In this document: positions 54,511 to 64,000 of the stretch, piece after piece
Layout: each line of letters starts with the position of its first letter
How positions within the stretch are numbered: position 1 is the stretch's first letter
DNA from: Eurosta solidaginis
Lineage: Eukaryota; Arthropoda; Insecta; Diptera; Tephritidae
Direction: 5' to 3'
Length of the DNA stretch: 64,000 nucleotides
NCBI RefSeq assembly: GCF_040869045.1
Contig: NC_090319.1
Location: 55,710,779 to 55,774,778, forward strand
The notes under the pieces: model-generated
What the model saw: only the letters and a program-made list of their open reading frames with translations
Told to the model about the DNA's origin: nothing
Database searches by the model: none
Made by a program: the position numbers and the translations under genes

Positions 54511-55500
54511 GCATGCGTGAGGAAGTCGGTAACCCCTTGTGCTGTTTCGATTAAACAACTTCTGCCTCATTTACCTTACAGGCTAGATATGATTTATATG
54601 GCAGAAAAACGTATGCCGGGTCAGATAGTACAAACATAATAATGCAATAAAACCATATAAGTGTACTAGTTTGATTCTACCAAATTTAGATAAATTAGCG
54701 GCAACTAAGCTTTAAACGAGATTCTATTTTTAACAGCAACATGATAAGAAAACATTGCTGGAACTGCTTAGTGCTTTATAATGTGTTAAAGAAGAAAAAA
54801 ATCTCAAAAATGAAATTATGCCACTCACTTAGAAATTCAGATAAGAGTTTTGAACTAAAAACCCATTAAAAGCATATGCCACTCATGTTAGTGAAGAAAC
54901 TAGTGATGCAAAGTATCGAGTAATCGTACCCAGATAACCGGTTCATTTAAAGAATAATTAGAGAATTCCTGGTTTTAAGGTCCGGGTTTTCAGTAGTTGG
55001 TTAGCTAAGCTTAAACTAAGTTTGCTTCAACTCGTCAAATTTAAACTCCAGTTAAACTAATGAATAGTTTTTCAGTCACAGTTTAAGGCCGCCTTTGGGG
55101 TAGGCTTTTTTGTACGGCAACATTGGTTCTTTATTATCTAGCTAATTTGTAGATACGTCAACAGCTGGATTTTGTTTACCCAACAAACATTTAAAAGATA
55201 TTTCTCCAGCGAAATATATATCTAGTTCTGGAGGTGATGTCCTAGATCATTATCTAGTTATTCCTAAACCAGATAGTTCTCAAGTTGATATCCAACTTCA
55301 TTCTCCAATCACTATCCAACCTTTGAGAAATTATGTACAATTTATAGTTTTCGAGTTGGTCTCCAACATCATTAGCATTTTCAAATTATTATCCAACCTT
55401 TGGGAGATTTTGAGAAATGTACAGCTCTCAAATGAATATTCAACACGTTTCTTCAGTTGATATCCTACATTGGATATCGAGTTGAGGTGAAGTTAAAAAA
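54511..55500. other. Intergenic or intronic DNA with short repeats
   Basis: A run of related phrases around TTGATATCCAAC and TTATCCAACCTTTG (about 55250-55490) suggests a decayed tandem repeat. A block with GGTTTTTCAG and GTTTAAACT-like phrases near 54990-55090 recurs at 57130-57280. No genes. Confidence 0.45.
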
Positions 55501-56487
55501 AAACCACCTCCAAGGTGGTACCACTAAAGCAAACAGCTATTGTGAGAAATAAACACCTGATGATGGCAGTAATGAAGCGTAATTTATCAAAAATAAATGG
55601 GCTTTTTTCAGAGCTAAATGTAAGTCGCAAGTTTAAGTTGGCTGATCACTGCACTGTGTTCCAAGCGGAAGTTGCTGCGATTAAGGATGCAGTGGATGAA
55701 ATGCTATCCAGTGCTACTACGGTTAGGGAATTTAGCATCTACTCTGATAGCTAAGCGGCTATGAAGGCCTTGAGCTCAACTACAGTGCGGTCGAGGGTGG
55801 TCTGGGAGTGCCTGATCTCACCTGCGATTGCATCGAATTATTTTACAATTAAGATTATCTGGGTTCCGGGCCATAGTGATATCCCGGGTAACTGTCAAGC
55901 GGATCTCTTAGCTCGCATCGGTACAACTGAACCGGGTGAAGATGCCTGTAGGGATTTCGGGATTCCGCTGGCCATCTGTGGATTGCTCCTCCATAGCTGG
56001 GCCTCGAGTCAGCTCAGCAAACGTTGGGCGGACACCACGTCTTGTAGGGTAGCAAGATCTTTCTTGCCGAAAGTGGATGGCAGGAGGTCTGCTGAAATAA
56101 TTGGGTTCACTAAGGCCCACCTATCAATGGTCATTGGGGTTTTGACAGGGTATCCATGCGGTACGTCTCAATATACTGGAAACTCCATCCTGCTGCAGCT
56201 GTATGGAGGATGATGAGGTGGAATCACCAAATCACTTTATGCTTGATTGCCCAGCTTTTGCTAGAACTAGGCGAAAGTACTTCGGTCGCGACTGACTTGG
56301 ATTTCCCGAGGATTTATCCAAAGTTGAGATCGGTATCATTCGGAGCTTTATCGTTGCTACCCAACGATTCTCTAGGTAGCTAGATCTAAGTCACCGTTAT
56401 TTTTGTTGTATATGGTGTGACAACGGACCTTCGTGTTGTCCAAGTGAGCTGTCCTTATCAGGGCAGCTACCACCTAACCTAACCTAG
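55500..56487 (+). mobile_element. RNase H-type LINE 3' part
   Basis: Plus-strand RNase H frames: LADHCTVFQAEVAAIKDAVD, then IYSDS followed by TAA where a conserved Gln is expected, then AAMKAL and IKIIWVPGHSDIPGNCQAD. A Cys-rich C-terminus follows in another frame (CCSCMEDDEVESPNHFMLDC). The element ends CAGCTACCACCTAACCTAAC. Its tail meets an inverted LINE tail at 56488. Confidence 0.8.
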
Positions 56488-56580
56488 CTAGGTTAGGTTG
56501 AACTGGCCGGTCCATGAAGACCTCACATAGACTGAATAAGTCCATAGTGTTACCATAACCTAACCTAACCTAAAATTAAT
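56488..56580 (-). mobile_element. Inverted 3' tail of a LINE
   Basis: CTAGGTTAGGTTGAACTGGC followed by CACATAGACTGAATAAGTCC and ATAGTGTTACC, the same as the starts at 42250 and 61855. It ends in ACCTAACCTAACCTAAA at 56560-56576. Confidence 0.7.
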
Positions 56581-57419
56581 TCTAGTATGCATGAGCGTAG
56601 CTTTCGTTATAGTGTGCTTAAGTTGTCTTTAGCCATCATCCGGTGGCAAAATCCTGAGTCAGATAAATAATTTTGCATGTAAATGCAACAACAACGATTT
56701 GAGCCAGATAAATCCAGATAGAAGTCTGGTTCAGTTTGTGAGCCTGATAATTTGTTAATTACTTCTTTTTAGTTTGGCAACGCTGCCTTTAATAAACCTA
56801 CTTTTTCAAAAATAGATGTCACTGCTTAGCCTTTCGCCGTATGAGTTAAATGAAAAACAGCGGCGACATCTGCCTATCACTTTTCACGTGTGCGAAAATT
56901 TCACGACATCTGCTTCTCAAGTCTCTCAATGATCCAGAGCATTTCCGTGAGAATTGAGCGTGAGCCGGAGCTGTAAAACTCACTGGATGACGGGATTTAT
57001 GTGGTAGCAGCGTTCATGTACTAACGGTGGATGTTAAAGTTGTATAGGGATGAGCGATACCTGATAGCATTCTCTATAATAGTAAACTGTCTATAGCAAA
57101 TTTTAAAACGTTTTTCACTTACAGTGTTCGGTTTAGGTGCGGTTTTTCAGTACAAGTTCAACTCAGTTTGTCAGTTAAACAACGCTTAGACTTATTCTGC
57201 AGTTTTTCAGTCTGCTTTAACTGAAGTTTAAGCTGAACTTAAGCGGCCGATCTGGCAGGGTTAAACTCTAGTTAACCTATCGGTGATTTGCGTTCGTTCG
57301 AAATGGCGTCGAATATACCCAACACGTATTTGGGCTTGAGTACCATTAGAGCTCATGTTAATAACTAGCATACCTCTAACATTAATGTTCCCCAGCCGAT
57401 TATAACGAAGTCAAAATAG
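56581..57419. other. No gene recognised
   Basis: Contains a GTTTTTCAG/GTTTAAC-rich block at 57130-57280 related to 54990-55090. No coding similarity. Confidence 0.45.
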
Positions 57420-57865
57420 TGTGACAAATATTATCATCACTAAGCCGATACTAAGCAGCCACTCTTATGTACGTAAACAAATCAATCATCATGTACACAC
57501 ATACATAGAAGGCAGCAGAAAGATACTCACAAACGCATGTCATCATCAGCATAAGTAGTACTCACATATACACACGCATATGGATACAAACTACAAATAT
57601 GAAGTTCACGAAATTACTAGACCTTAGGAGAAATGGGTGAACGAGGAAACTGAGAGTATAAAAGCAGTGCAAGGAGACATGACTAAGCAGTTTGATTTAA
57701 ACACGCAATTAGTTGTGAAGTAAGATTTATTATGAAGTACTCTCAAAGTAGTCTAATAAAAACCATTTTGCATTATTCCATATTGGAATTATTTATTCAA
57801 CAGCTTAGCGATTCGAACGTTAGCAGGAGGTTTGGAATAAGCAGAATTTCACTAAATTCGTTACA
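57420..57865 (+). mobile_element. Solo LTR, copy 2
   Basis: TGTGACAAATATTATCATCA to AAATTCGTTACA, 446 bp, flanked by ATAG on both sides (57416-57419 and 57866-57869), a clean 4-bp target duplication typical of Ty3/gypsy-type elements. Internally like copies 1 and 3. Confidence 0.9.
57657..57760 (+). promoter_or_regulatory. LTR TATA box and polyadenylation signal
   Basis: TATAAAAG at 57657-57664 and AATAAA at 57755-57760 are spaced as expected for the U3/R/U5 layout of an LTR. Copy 3 at 58295 has ATAGTATAAAGCAGCGC at the equivalent place. Confidence 0.55.
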
Positions 57866-58294
57866 ATAGCAAAAACGAGATAAAAAAACAAGGCCAAGAG
57901 CGGTGGTGGATTGCCTGCGGAGCTATTCAAATACAGCAACAATAAGTTTTTAAGGCACATGCACAAATTTCAGTGCAAAATAAGATCCGAGGCGTGCATA
58001 CCCAACAATTGGAATCTATGTTTTCTTTGCCCAGTCCACAAGAAGGGTGTTAGCGTGGGCTGCTTCCGGGTTCATTTATTTCATTAATCCGATTCACCAT
58101 TTCGGAGCTATTGCGATTTAAAAAATGACATTCGATTAGGGATCGTATGACACGATGCGGTCCCAGCTTTTTTCCCCCATAAAAAACATGTTTTTTTTTG
58201 TTGAGAATGCTATAATCAACTTGAGCTCTAATGTGACTCAAGGCCAAATGTTTATTCGGAAAACACATCCGTTTTAGGTAACTGTAGATAATAC
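57866..58294. other. Between solo LTRs; one possible short repeat
   Basis: GGGATCGTATGACACGATGC at 58139-58158 resembles the reverse complement of the 12.76-kb segment. The two solo LTRs here are in the same orientation, but the intervening 430 bp shows no retroelement coding sequence. Confidence 0.45.
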
Positions 58295-58763
58295 TGTGGC
58301 GAATGTTGACATCACTAGGCTAGTTAATAATCACGCAACAACAAAAACATGAAGCAGCCACTCATAAACAAATCAATCATCATTTACACAAATGCATACA
58401 AGGCAACGAAGATATACTCAGAAACACTTGTAATCATCAGCCGAAGTTGTGACTCACACATGCACACGCATATGTGTAGCTCAATTACCAAGCAGGAGGT
58501 ACAACAGTTCTATAAGGTGAAACGTTTAGACTTTAGTAGAAATATGCGAATGAAGCAACGGATAGTATAAAGCAGCGCAAACTGAGTAGTCTGTAATCAG
58601 TTTGATTTAAACACGCAATTAGCTGTGTTGTGAAGAACTCTCAAAGTAGTCTAATAAAGACCATTTTGCATTACTGAATATTGGAGTTATATATTCGACA
58701 ATTTAGCGATTCGAACGTTTGCAGAAGGTGTATAATAACAAGGATTTCCCAAATTACGTTACA
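58295..58763 (+). mobile_element. Solo LTR, copy 3
   Basis: TGTGGCGAATGTTGACATCA to AAATTACGTTACA. Flanks ATAC and ATAA, one mismatch from a 4-bp duplication. Diverged from copies 1 and 2 but in the same block order. Confidence 0.85.
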
Positions 58764-59544
58764 ATAAATTAATTGTGAAATACATATTACTATCTAAGCT
58801 AGAGTTCGGAAACGCACTCTTCAGAACCGATTTTTTAAAATAGTCGCGACCTCACATCGCTGGCACAAGTTTGCAAGTATGTTGTAGTACACGGGTATGT
58901 AGTTACATTTGTGCACTTATGCACATAAACTCTTGACCTTAACTGGAAGGGGTGGCACATACATGTGTATATGCATATGTAATATACAATAACCATAATT
59001 TGGAGGAAATTCAACTCTGAGATTTTTTAGGCCGAACTTATGGCGTATGCTAGTTGAAATATTTTCTACCGAATTGATGGAACCTACAGTTTAATGATAA
59101 CTTCGGGCGATTTAGATAGTACTTCCTAAAAATATATTCATGGAAGCGTATAGATGTTACTCGACCCCCAAATCTAACCAAGCTACTTGCGTATCCGCGA
59201 AAGTGGTAAGACGCAATGTCTATTTGAAAAAACACTATGTAACAACAAATAACTTTAGAAATTTTGTTAATGAAAAAAATATTAAAGCATTATGCGCAAT
59301 GTTTTGTCCTTGCCGAAGACCTTTTTCAATTGTGATTCTCTTTATTTTTTGGATTTTCCCATAGGGTGCTGATATATATTGGAACGATTTTCTGTCATCC
59401 CTTTTCAAATTTGGTTTGGATACAAATACTGAAGATGGCAAAACCTTACCTACTACATTCACTTGTTTCGAAATACTATTAAATAAAAATAGTGTATTTC
59501 GGAACGATGTTCCGTCCACCCTTGCCAAATTTGGTTTGGAGACA
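58764..59544. other. No gene recognised
   Basis: Holds an imperfect direct repeat of CAAATTTGGTTTGGA(G/T)ACAAA at about 59406 and 59525 with similar flanks (ACGATTTTCTGTC / ACGATGTTCCGTC). Otherwise nothing. Confidence 0.45.
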
Positions 59545-59715
59545 AAGGCGATAAGGACACTCCCCGAAGGCCTTGGGGAGTTTTTATCGATGTTGATCGT
59601 CCTTTGCCGGAGGGCAGATCCGGTACGTTCCGGTAAAAAGCACTATTAAGGCACCAGCCCGATCAACTCGGAAACGATTTAGTATGACCACATGAAACCT
59701 TCAAGGCATTCACTA
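59545..59715 (-). repeat. Family X fragment
   Basis: GCGATAAGGACACTCCCCGA and GGGCAGATCCGGTACGTTCC, with ATGACCACATGAAACCTTCA, match the 7150-7505 copy in the same orientation. Truncated at the (CAA)n side. Confidence 0.7.
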
Positions 59716-60073
59716 CAATTATTGGCATTATGGTTAGTTCAACCAAGCTTTTTGTCCTACTATTGGTCTTCGGTTGACCCTATTCTGTAAAAATAACAGA
59801 TTCTCAATCAATCTGTTTTTTTCTGTTGAAAGAACTGATTTCATTGGTCATTCCAACAGTGAAGAACTTGTGAATATTATGCAAATGCATCAGCTAATTT
59901 TAAAGATAAACTTTCGCTCACGCCACTCGCTACTTTGTCCTTCTGACTATCGTGCCACAGAAATCTCTTTTATATCATCAACAGTCCTTGCTGTTGTTTT
60001 AATGTTGACGAAAATCTATTACTTTCATCGGTATTCTTAGGGTGACATTAAAGTTTGTTAGTTAACAGAGCAG

Positions 60074-60412
60074 TAACTTGCGGTCACCGTGGTGTGGTGG
60101 TACCGTACCCGCCTATCACACCGAAGATCCTGGGTTCACGCCTCGGGCAAAAAAAATTGGAAACAAGTTTTTTCTGAGCTCGGTCTCCCCTCGGCAGTGA
60201 TTTGACAAGCACTCCCCAGTGTATTTCTGCCATGAAAAGCTTCTGAGGGAAAACTGATCTGCCTTGCACATGCCGTTCGGAGTCGGCATAAAAAATGTAG
60301 GTCTCTTCCCGCCAATTTGTAGGAAAATTTAAAAAAAAGCACGACGCAAATTGGCAGAGATTTTCGCCCTGAAATCTCTTCGCAGGTTGTCGCGTCTTGC
60401 ATTTTATTTTCA
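60074..60412 (+). repeat. tRNA-derived SINE (family 1), near full-length copy
   Basis: TCACCGTGGTGTGGTGGTAC head, B-box-like GGTTCACGCC, then CCCTCGGCAGTGATTTGACA, GATGCCGTTCGGAGTCGGCA and CACGACGCAAATTGGCAGAG, ending in CTTGCATTTTATTTT. The flanks GTTAACAGAGCAG (60061) and GTTAACAAAGCAG (60413) form a probable 13-bp target duplication with one mismatch. Confidence 0.85.
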
Positions 60413-60441
60413 GTTAACAAAGCAGAGCTAAGCGTCCACCG

Positions 60442-60560
60442 TAGTGTGAGGGAAGCGTGCAACGCCTACGAACACCGAAGATCCTGGGTTCGAGGAAAAG
60501 GCAACATCAAAATCTTTAGAAAAAAGTTTTTTTAATTAGAAAAAATAAAAATCTGAACGG
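60442..60560 (+). repeat. SINE family 1, truncated head copy
   Basis: CCACCGTAGTGTGAGGGAAG through CCTGGGTTCGAGG and GCAACATCAAAATCTTTAGA. Only the tRNA-like head and first internal block remain. It lies directly behind the previous copy in the same orientation. Confidence 0.75.
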
Positions 60561-60567
60561 GCCCGCC

Positions 60568-61205
60568 CGGCAGAGCTGTAGCCCGTTTCTGTAACCTTTC
60601 GTTATAATAACGAAGGATTTCCTATCGCAAGACTCGTTTCGCTTTCGATATGAAAAGTGTTTCTGTAACACACTCAATTCACCTTGCGATATAATAGTGG
60701 TGAGTTTTTATCATATCGATGGAACAATCGAAATGGAACATAGGATCTGTCATTAATAGCGAAAAAGGTATAGTAACAAAAATTAAGTCGTACAAATTGT
60801 TATTTTGTGATCGTGCTACCTTAAGTTTTTATTCTAACATACGAACTTTTCGGCTCAGGAAGGCACTATTGGGACCGCTAAAAGTCGCCATTGCCACTTT
60901 TTTGTTGGCCTTCATAATTTCCATCGGTTTCACCTTCTGATTTTTTGAAAATTTTCCACTTCTGGTTTTTTTCTATAAAATATAAAATTAATTAGAAATC
61001 AAAAATTCCAAATCAGTTACAAACAAACGAGCTTCACTCATTTTCCTTTTATATCACGACCTTTGGAGCTAGTGATATGAATATCGCAAGAAATATCGAA
61101 AATACATACTCACCACTCATACAGAAACACTCCCTTGCGATAACCATGAATCAGGATTGCATTTTGCGATATAATTCGTAGGCTACAGAAACGTGCTACT
61201 GTGGC
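60568..61205. mobile_element. Non-autonomous DNA element with inverted ends
   Basis: The left end TAGCCCGTTTCTGTAACCT pairs with the right end (reverse complement TAGCACGTTTCTGTAGCCT), 17 of 19 matches. Both are flanked by CTG. A second, subterminal inverted pair GTGTTTCTGTA with GGTGAGT occurs near 60657 and 61120, and TTGCGATAT(A) motifs recur. The 73-codon frame at 60719 has no recognisable similarity. Confidence 0.65.
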
Positions 61206-61854
61206 TTGTATTTGATGAACTTTTTTGTTCATTTGACTGTTGAATTACTCAATTTAGAATAAACTATTCAAGCTTATTCAACAGTTATTTTCAAATTTCG
61301 TTTTAATTGACCCGTAATTCGGTTGATTTTACTAGCTTTTTACTTTCAGTGTAAGACAAAATTCCTCTTTTTGGGTTTGGTTACCAAACAATATAAAAAA
61401 AATTCCTGAAGTACCTACCTTCTCGCTTCGGTGATGACTTTACGAAAAAACTGTGGAGTGCGTGCAAAATTCTGCAAATTTTCCATTTGTATAGCAGAAC
61501 AGGTGTTTGTTGCTTTTTTGCGGTAATATTCAAATATTTATTTGCTAACATTCATTTATTTGCAGCGACATTTAGTTCTTTAAATTTTGTTTTTATTTAA
61601 TTTAAAATAATTTTTATTCGCTATAATTATGCACTCGTATATAATAATACACTGGTAAAGTTTTAACAAATAATATTGAGAAAACGTTCTACAAATTATC
61701 TGAGATAGCATTTAAGAGTTGAAAAGAGAAAAGCTTCGGTAACTAGTGATCAAAATGTCTGGTTGAGAACCAGAACTAAAGTACCAAACAAGTACTAGCC
61801 CAATAGTTACTACATTTTCTCTTGTTCAAAAATAGACAGCTTGGATTTTCATAT
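61206..61854. other. AT-rich DNA, nothing recognised
   Basis: No open frame or repeat identified. Confidence 0.5.
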
Positions 61855-62000
61855 AAAGTTAAGGTTAAGTTGAACCGGCCGGTCAACACAGACCCCACAT
61901 AGACTGAATGTGTCATCAGAATAATGTTATCAGAATTTGTTTGACGACCAAATATTAAAGGTGTCAAAACACACGGCTCTAATTGCATGTTCATTGACCC
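61855..62000 (-). mobile_element. 3' end fragment of RNase H-type LINE
   Basis: AAGGTTAAGTTGAACCGGCC, CACATAGACTGAATGTGTC and GTTTGACGACCAAATATTAA match the LINE 3' ends at 42250 and 10610. Confidence 0.65.
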
Positions 62001-63239
62001 AACTATCGGGTCATGTTCCCTGCCGAAACACTTCGTAGCCGAATCATTTGTACAAAATTTGCTTATAACCGGGTGTACAATCGCAGGGTCTTATCTTGGT
62101 AAGATACTGAGTCTATCAATCCGCCTACCATTTTAAGGATAATGGCATCCGGTTGCAATGCAACTCTACCTTAAGTTCCATTACCATTCCATTCTAAGCA
62201 TTAATAATTCACTTTATCATTTCTGGCGCTTGGGACACGATACAATTTCAAAATTTTAATAAAAGTTTTAAGGGAAGTGAACAACCTTTTCTGAGTACCA
62301 GTATATCCTACATCACAACTAAGGGATGTGATTACAACCTCTCCGTCACATCAAATTAAAATGTGCGTTGTAGGATCGACGGCATTCCTTAACTAATAAT
62401 CGGATATTCAAAACATTTTAAAAAGAAGTCTGGGCACAAACCCATTCTTACAACTATCAACTCTTATCCAAATACGATAGACATCTGCTTCCCTATCATT
62501 TACTTCCAGGATACACCGAACAATTTAGGGATGTTTCCAACCGTTCCTTTGGCCTTCCTCAGAAGAATATTTGAAAAATTTTTGCTTAGGTTAGAATAGG
62601 TAAAAAGGCTGGCTTACCCTTGTGGGCGAACCAAGTGAAAACTTTATTGCCAAATTTGCAACAAATAAGACCGCATTACTCTGAAGCGAATGCTTTATTG
62701 CCCACTTCAGCGTAGCTTCGTTAAGTAAACCACAGCCTCCGCGAATCTCCCAGGAGGGGGCCGGTCCCAAGGACAGGAGATGACACCTTTATACAAGCGA
62801 TACGTTTTATACGGATCACAACTAGCTTTTCCTGCTCCCGCGGTACAGTTTTTATTAACCGTGATAGCGTTACGCAAGCGATCCGCATTTCTCCCTCTCG
62901 ACTTATCACGCCTCAGGATTGTGCAGCCTGTTGGTATTTTGCTCGCCTTTTACGAATGGTATACCTACCGCGAGCATATTCTAACCCCATACCCGCAGGT
63001 GGTGGCTTGAGCCCAAAAACTTAGCCCCACGTATAGAGATTGGCTCGAATTCCAAGAGGATAACTTCTGCGATTTCCGCTGAACGATCACAGAACCGATG
63101 TGTCACTCGATTTTATGCACGTGGATGCGGAGTTTTCAATGTCCTGTAAAAATAGCTGTTAGGATTATTAAGGTATTTTTTGAGTCCTATGGTTTCCCTT
63201 TAGCGACTTGTTCTTTATTCTCCTAACAGTAACTTATAT
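62001..63239. other. No gene recognised
   Basis: Possible further LINE decay. 62588 carries GCTTAGGTTAGAATAGG, another tail-like phrase. The open frames at 62721 and 62780 lack recognisable similarity. Confidence 0.4.
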
Positions 63240-63490
63240 TGCCTTAAACATGACGCATTGCGCCACTGCTCTTCTTTCTTTCTTCTAATAATAAATCCCC
63301 CCCCCCCCCCCCCCCCATTTTTCCTTTGGGATAACTGGCAGAAACGTCTCAGGCCCAATAGGTTGTAACTTATATTGTCTTAAACATGAAGCTTTGCGCC
63401 ACTGCTCTTCTTTCTTTCTTCTAATAATAAATGCCTCCCAATATCCTTTCGGATAACTGGCAGAAACGTCTCAGGCCCAATAGGTCGTGC
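63240..63490 (+). repeat. 136-bp tandem duplication with a 20-C run
   Basis: CTTAAACATGACGCATTGCG ... AGGCCCAATAGGT is repeated at 136-bp spacing (for example CGCCACTGCT at 63261 and 63397). The first copy carries an uninterrupted run of 20 C at 63297-63316 where the second reads GCCTCCCAATATCC. Confidence 0.8.
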
Positions 63491-64000
63491 ATTCGCTGTC
63501 TCTCTCGCCGCTTTGAGCATCCTCGGGTCCAAAGACATCAGCCCAATCCCCTCAGGAGTTTTCAAGCCATACTTTATATCTTTTCTGATAAGAGCACCTG
63601 CTTGAGGACAACATCTCTCGGGAGTTGAGAGATGGGGATCTTCTTCCATAATTCCTCCATGTTTCGGGATGAGATGAACTTTTCTTTGCCCAAGCCCTAG
63701 TTTGCAATATTTAGAAGTGTTCGCTTGGCTGATAGCTCTATCGCTGTTATAGACTACGTGGCCCGAGTTGACATGGAGTCGAAATGTTCCATAGGAGTTT
63801 GGTGTCGAAGACGACCCCAAGTACTTTACTTTTAGGGTTGATAGGGCACTTCTTATAGTGAAAGGGATAATGGCCGTCTTTAATGGGTTGATGTTAAGCC
63901 TTAATACTGGCGCAGCATCTCTTTGTTATGTTTAATGCTCTTTCTATGATATCACATAGAGTGCTATCGAATTTATTCCTTACAATAATTAATATATCAG
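63240..64000 (-). mobile_element. RNase H-type LINE, RT thumb region, running off-window
   Basis: On the minus strand, 63840-63780 reads KVKYLGVVFDTKLLWN, the thumb motif that follows the YADD block in LOA/R1-type LINEs. A frame at 63820-63380 continues with PIGPETFLPVIRKDIGRH. Upstream sequence to 64000 has stops. 5' part outside the window. Confidence 0.6.

Noticed and set aside
56471..56576. Telomeric TTAGG array
   Set aside because: Only two to three units, located at LINE 3' ends. Diptera do not use TTAGG telomeres.
60719..60940. Small membrane protein gene (73 codons)
   Set aside because: It lies wholly within the inverted-repeat element and no similarity is recognised. The hydrophobic end is probably chance.

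Overview
This is a stretch of animal, almost certainly dipteran, nuclear DNA. The likeliest source is a true fruit fly (Tephritidae), though that is inferred from gene structure and repeat content, not from a marker gene. It holds one recognisable host gene, on the minus strand, and a dense, nested set of transposable elements. I see no rRNA, no functional tRNA gene and no CRISPR or prokaryotic features.

The host gene is the HEATR5B orthologue (Drosophila CG2747, yeast Laa1 family). This very large HEAT-repeat protein works with the AP-1 clathrin adaptor in endosome and trans-Golgi trafficking. Seven coding exons can be assembled with consensus GT/AG borders and matching phases, reading right to left: 42163-41741 (start codon at 42078), 22015-21868, 21788-20314, 20243-19970, 9568-8693, 6859-5879 and 3116-1142. 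From the ATG they encode 2022 residues. The last exon ends on a donor site in phase 1, so roughly the final 100 residues lie to the left of the window. Two introns are only 70 and 79 bp; two others have grown to 10.4 kb (9569-19969) and 19.7 kb (22016-41740) through transposon insertion.

Layout: 1-662, decayed RTE-like LINE. 1142-9568, three HEATR5B exons with intronic LINE, SINE and non-autonomous repeats. 9569-19969, large intron with a 714-bp inverted-repeat element, a PIF/Harbinger-type MITE, a CR1/Jockey-group LINE interrupted by a tRNA-derived SINE, and LINE tails. 19970-22015, three compact exons. 22016-41740, largest intron: RNase H-bearing LINE, a second LINE with an inactivated reverse transcriptase, palindromes, a near-identical repeat pair, a hAT transposon split by an intact Tigger/pogo transposon, and a BEL/Pao pol fragment between direct repeats. 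41741-42163, first recognised coding exon. 42164-64000 has no host gene I can recognise. It carries LINE remnants, three solo LTRs, two copies of a 2.2-3.1 kb element containing a ~130-bp tandem array, a 21-bp-class minisatellite, SINE copies and an inverted-repeat DNA element.

Only HEATR5B looks like host coding sequence. The other long open frames are transposon proteins (intact Tigger transposase; broken hAT, BEL, CR1 and RNase H-LINE proteins). The most notable points are the intact Tigger nested in a dead hAT, the 3.1-kb element bounded by a 27-bp direct repeat, the tRNA-derived SINE family with a clean target-site duplication, a repeat family with a conserved foldable head, and a DFGDF (AP-1 ear-binding type) motif inside HEATR5B.
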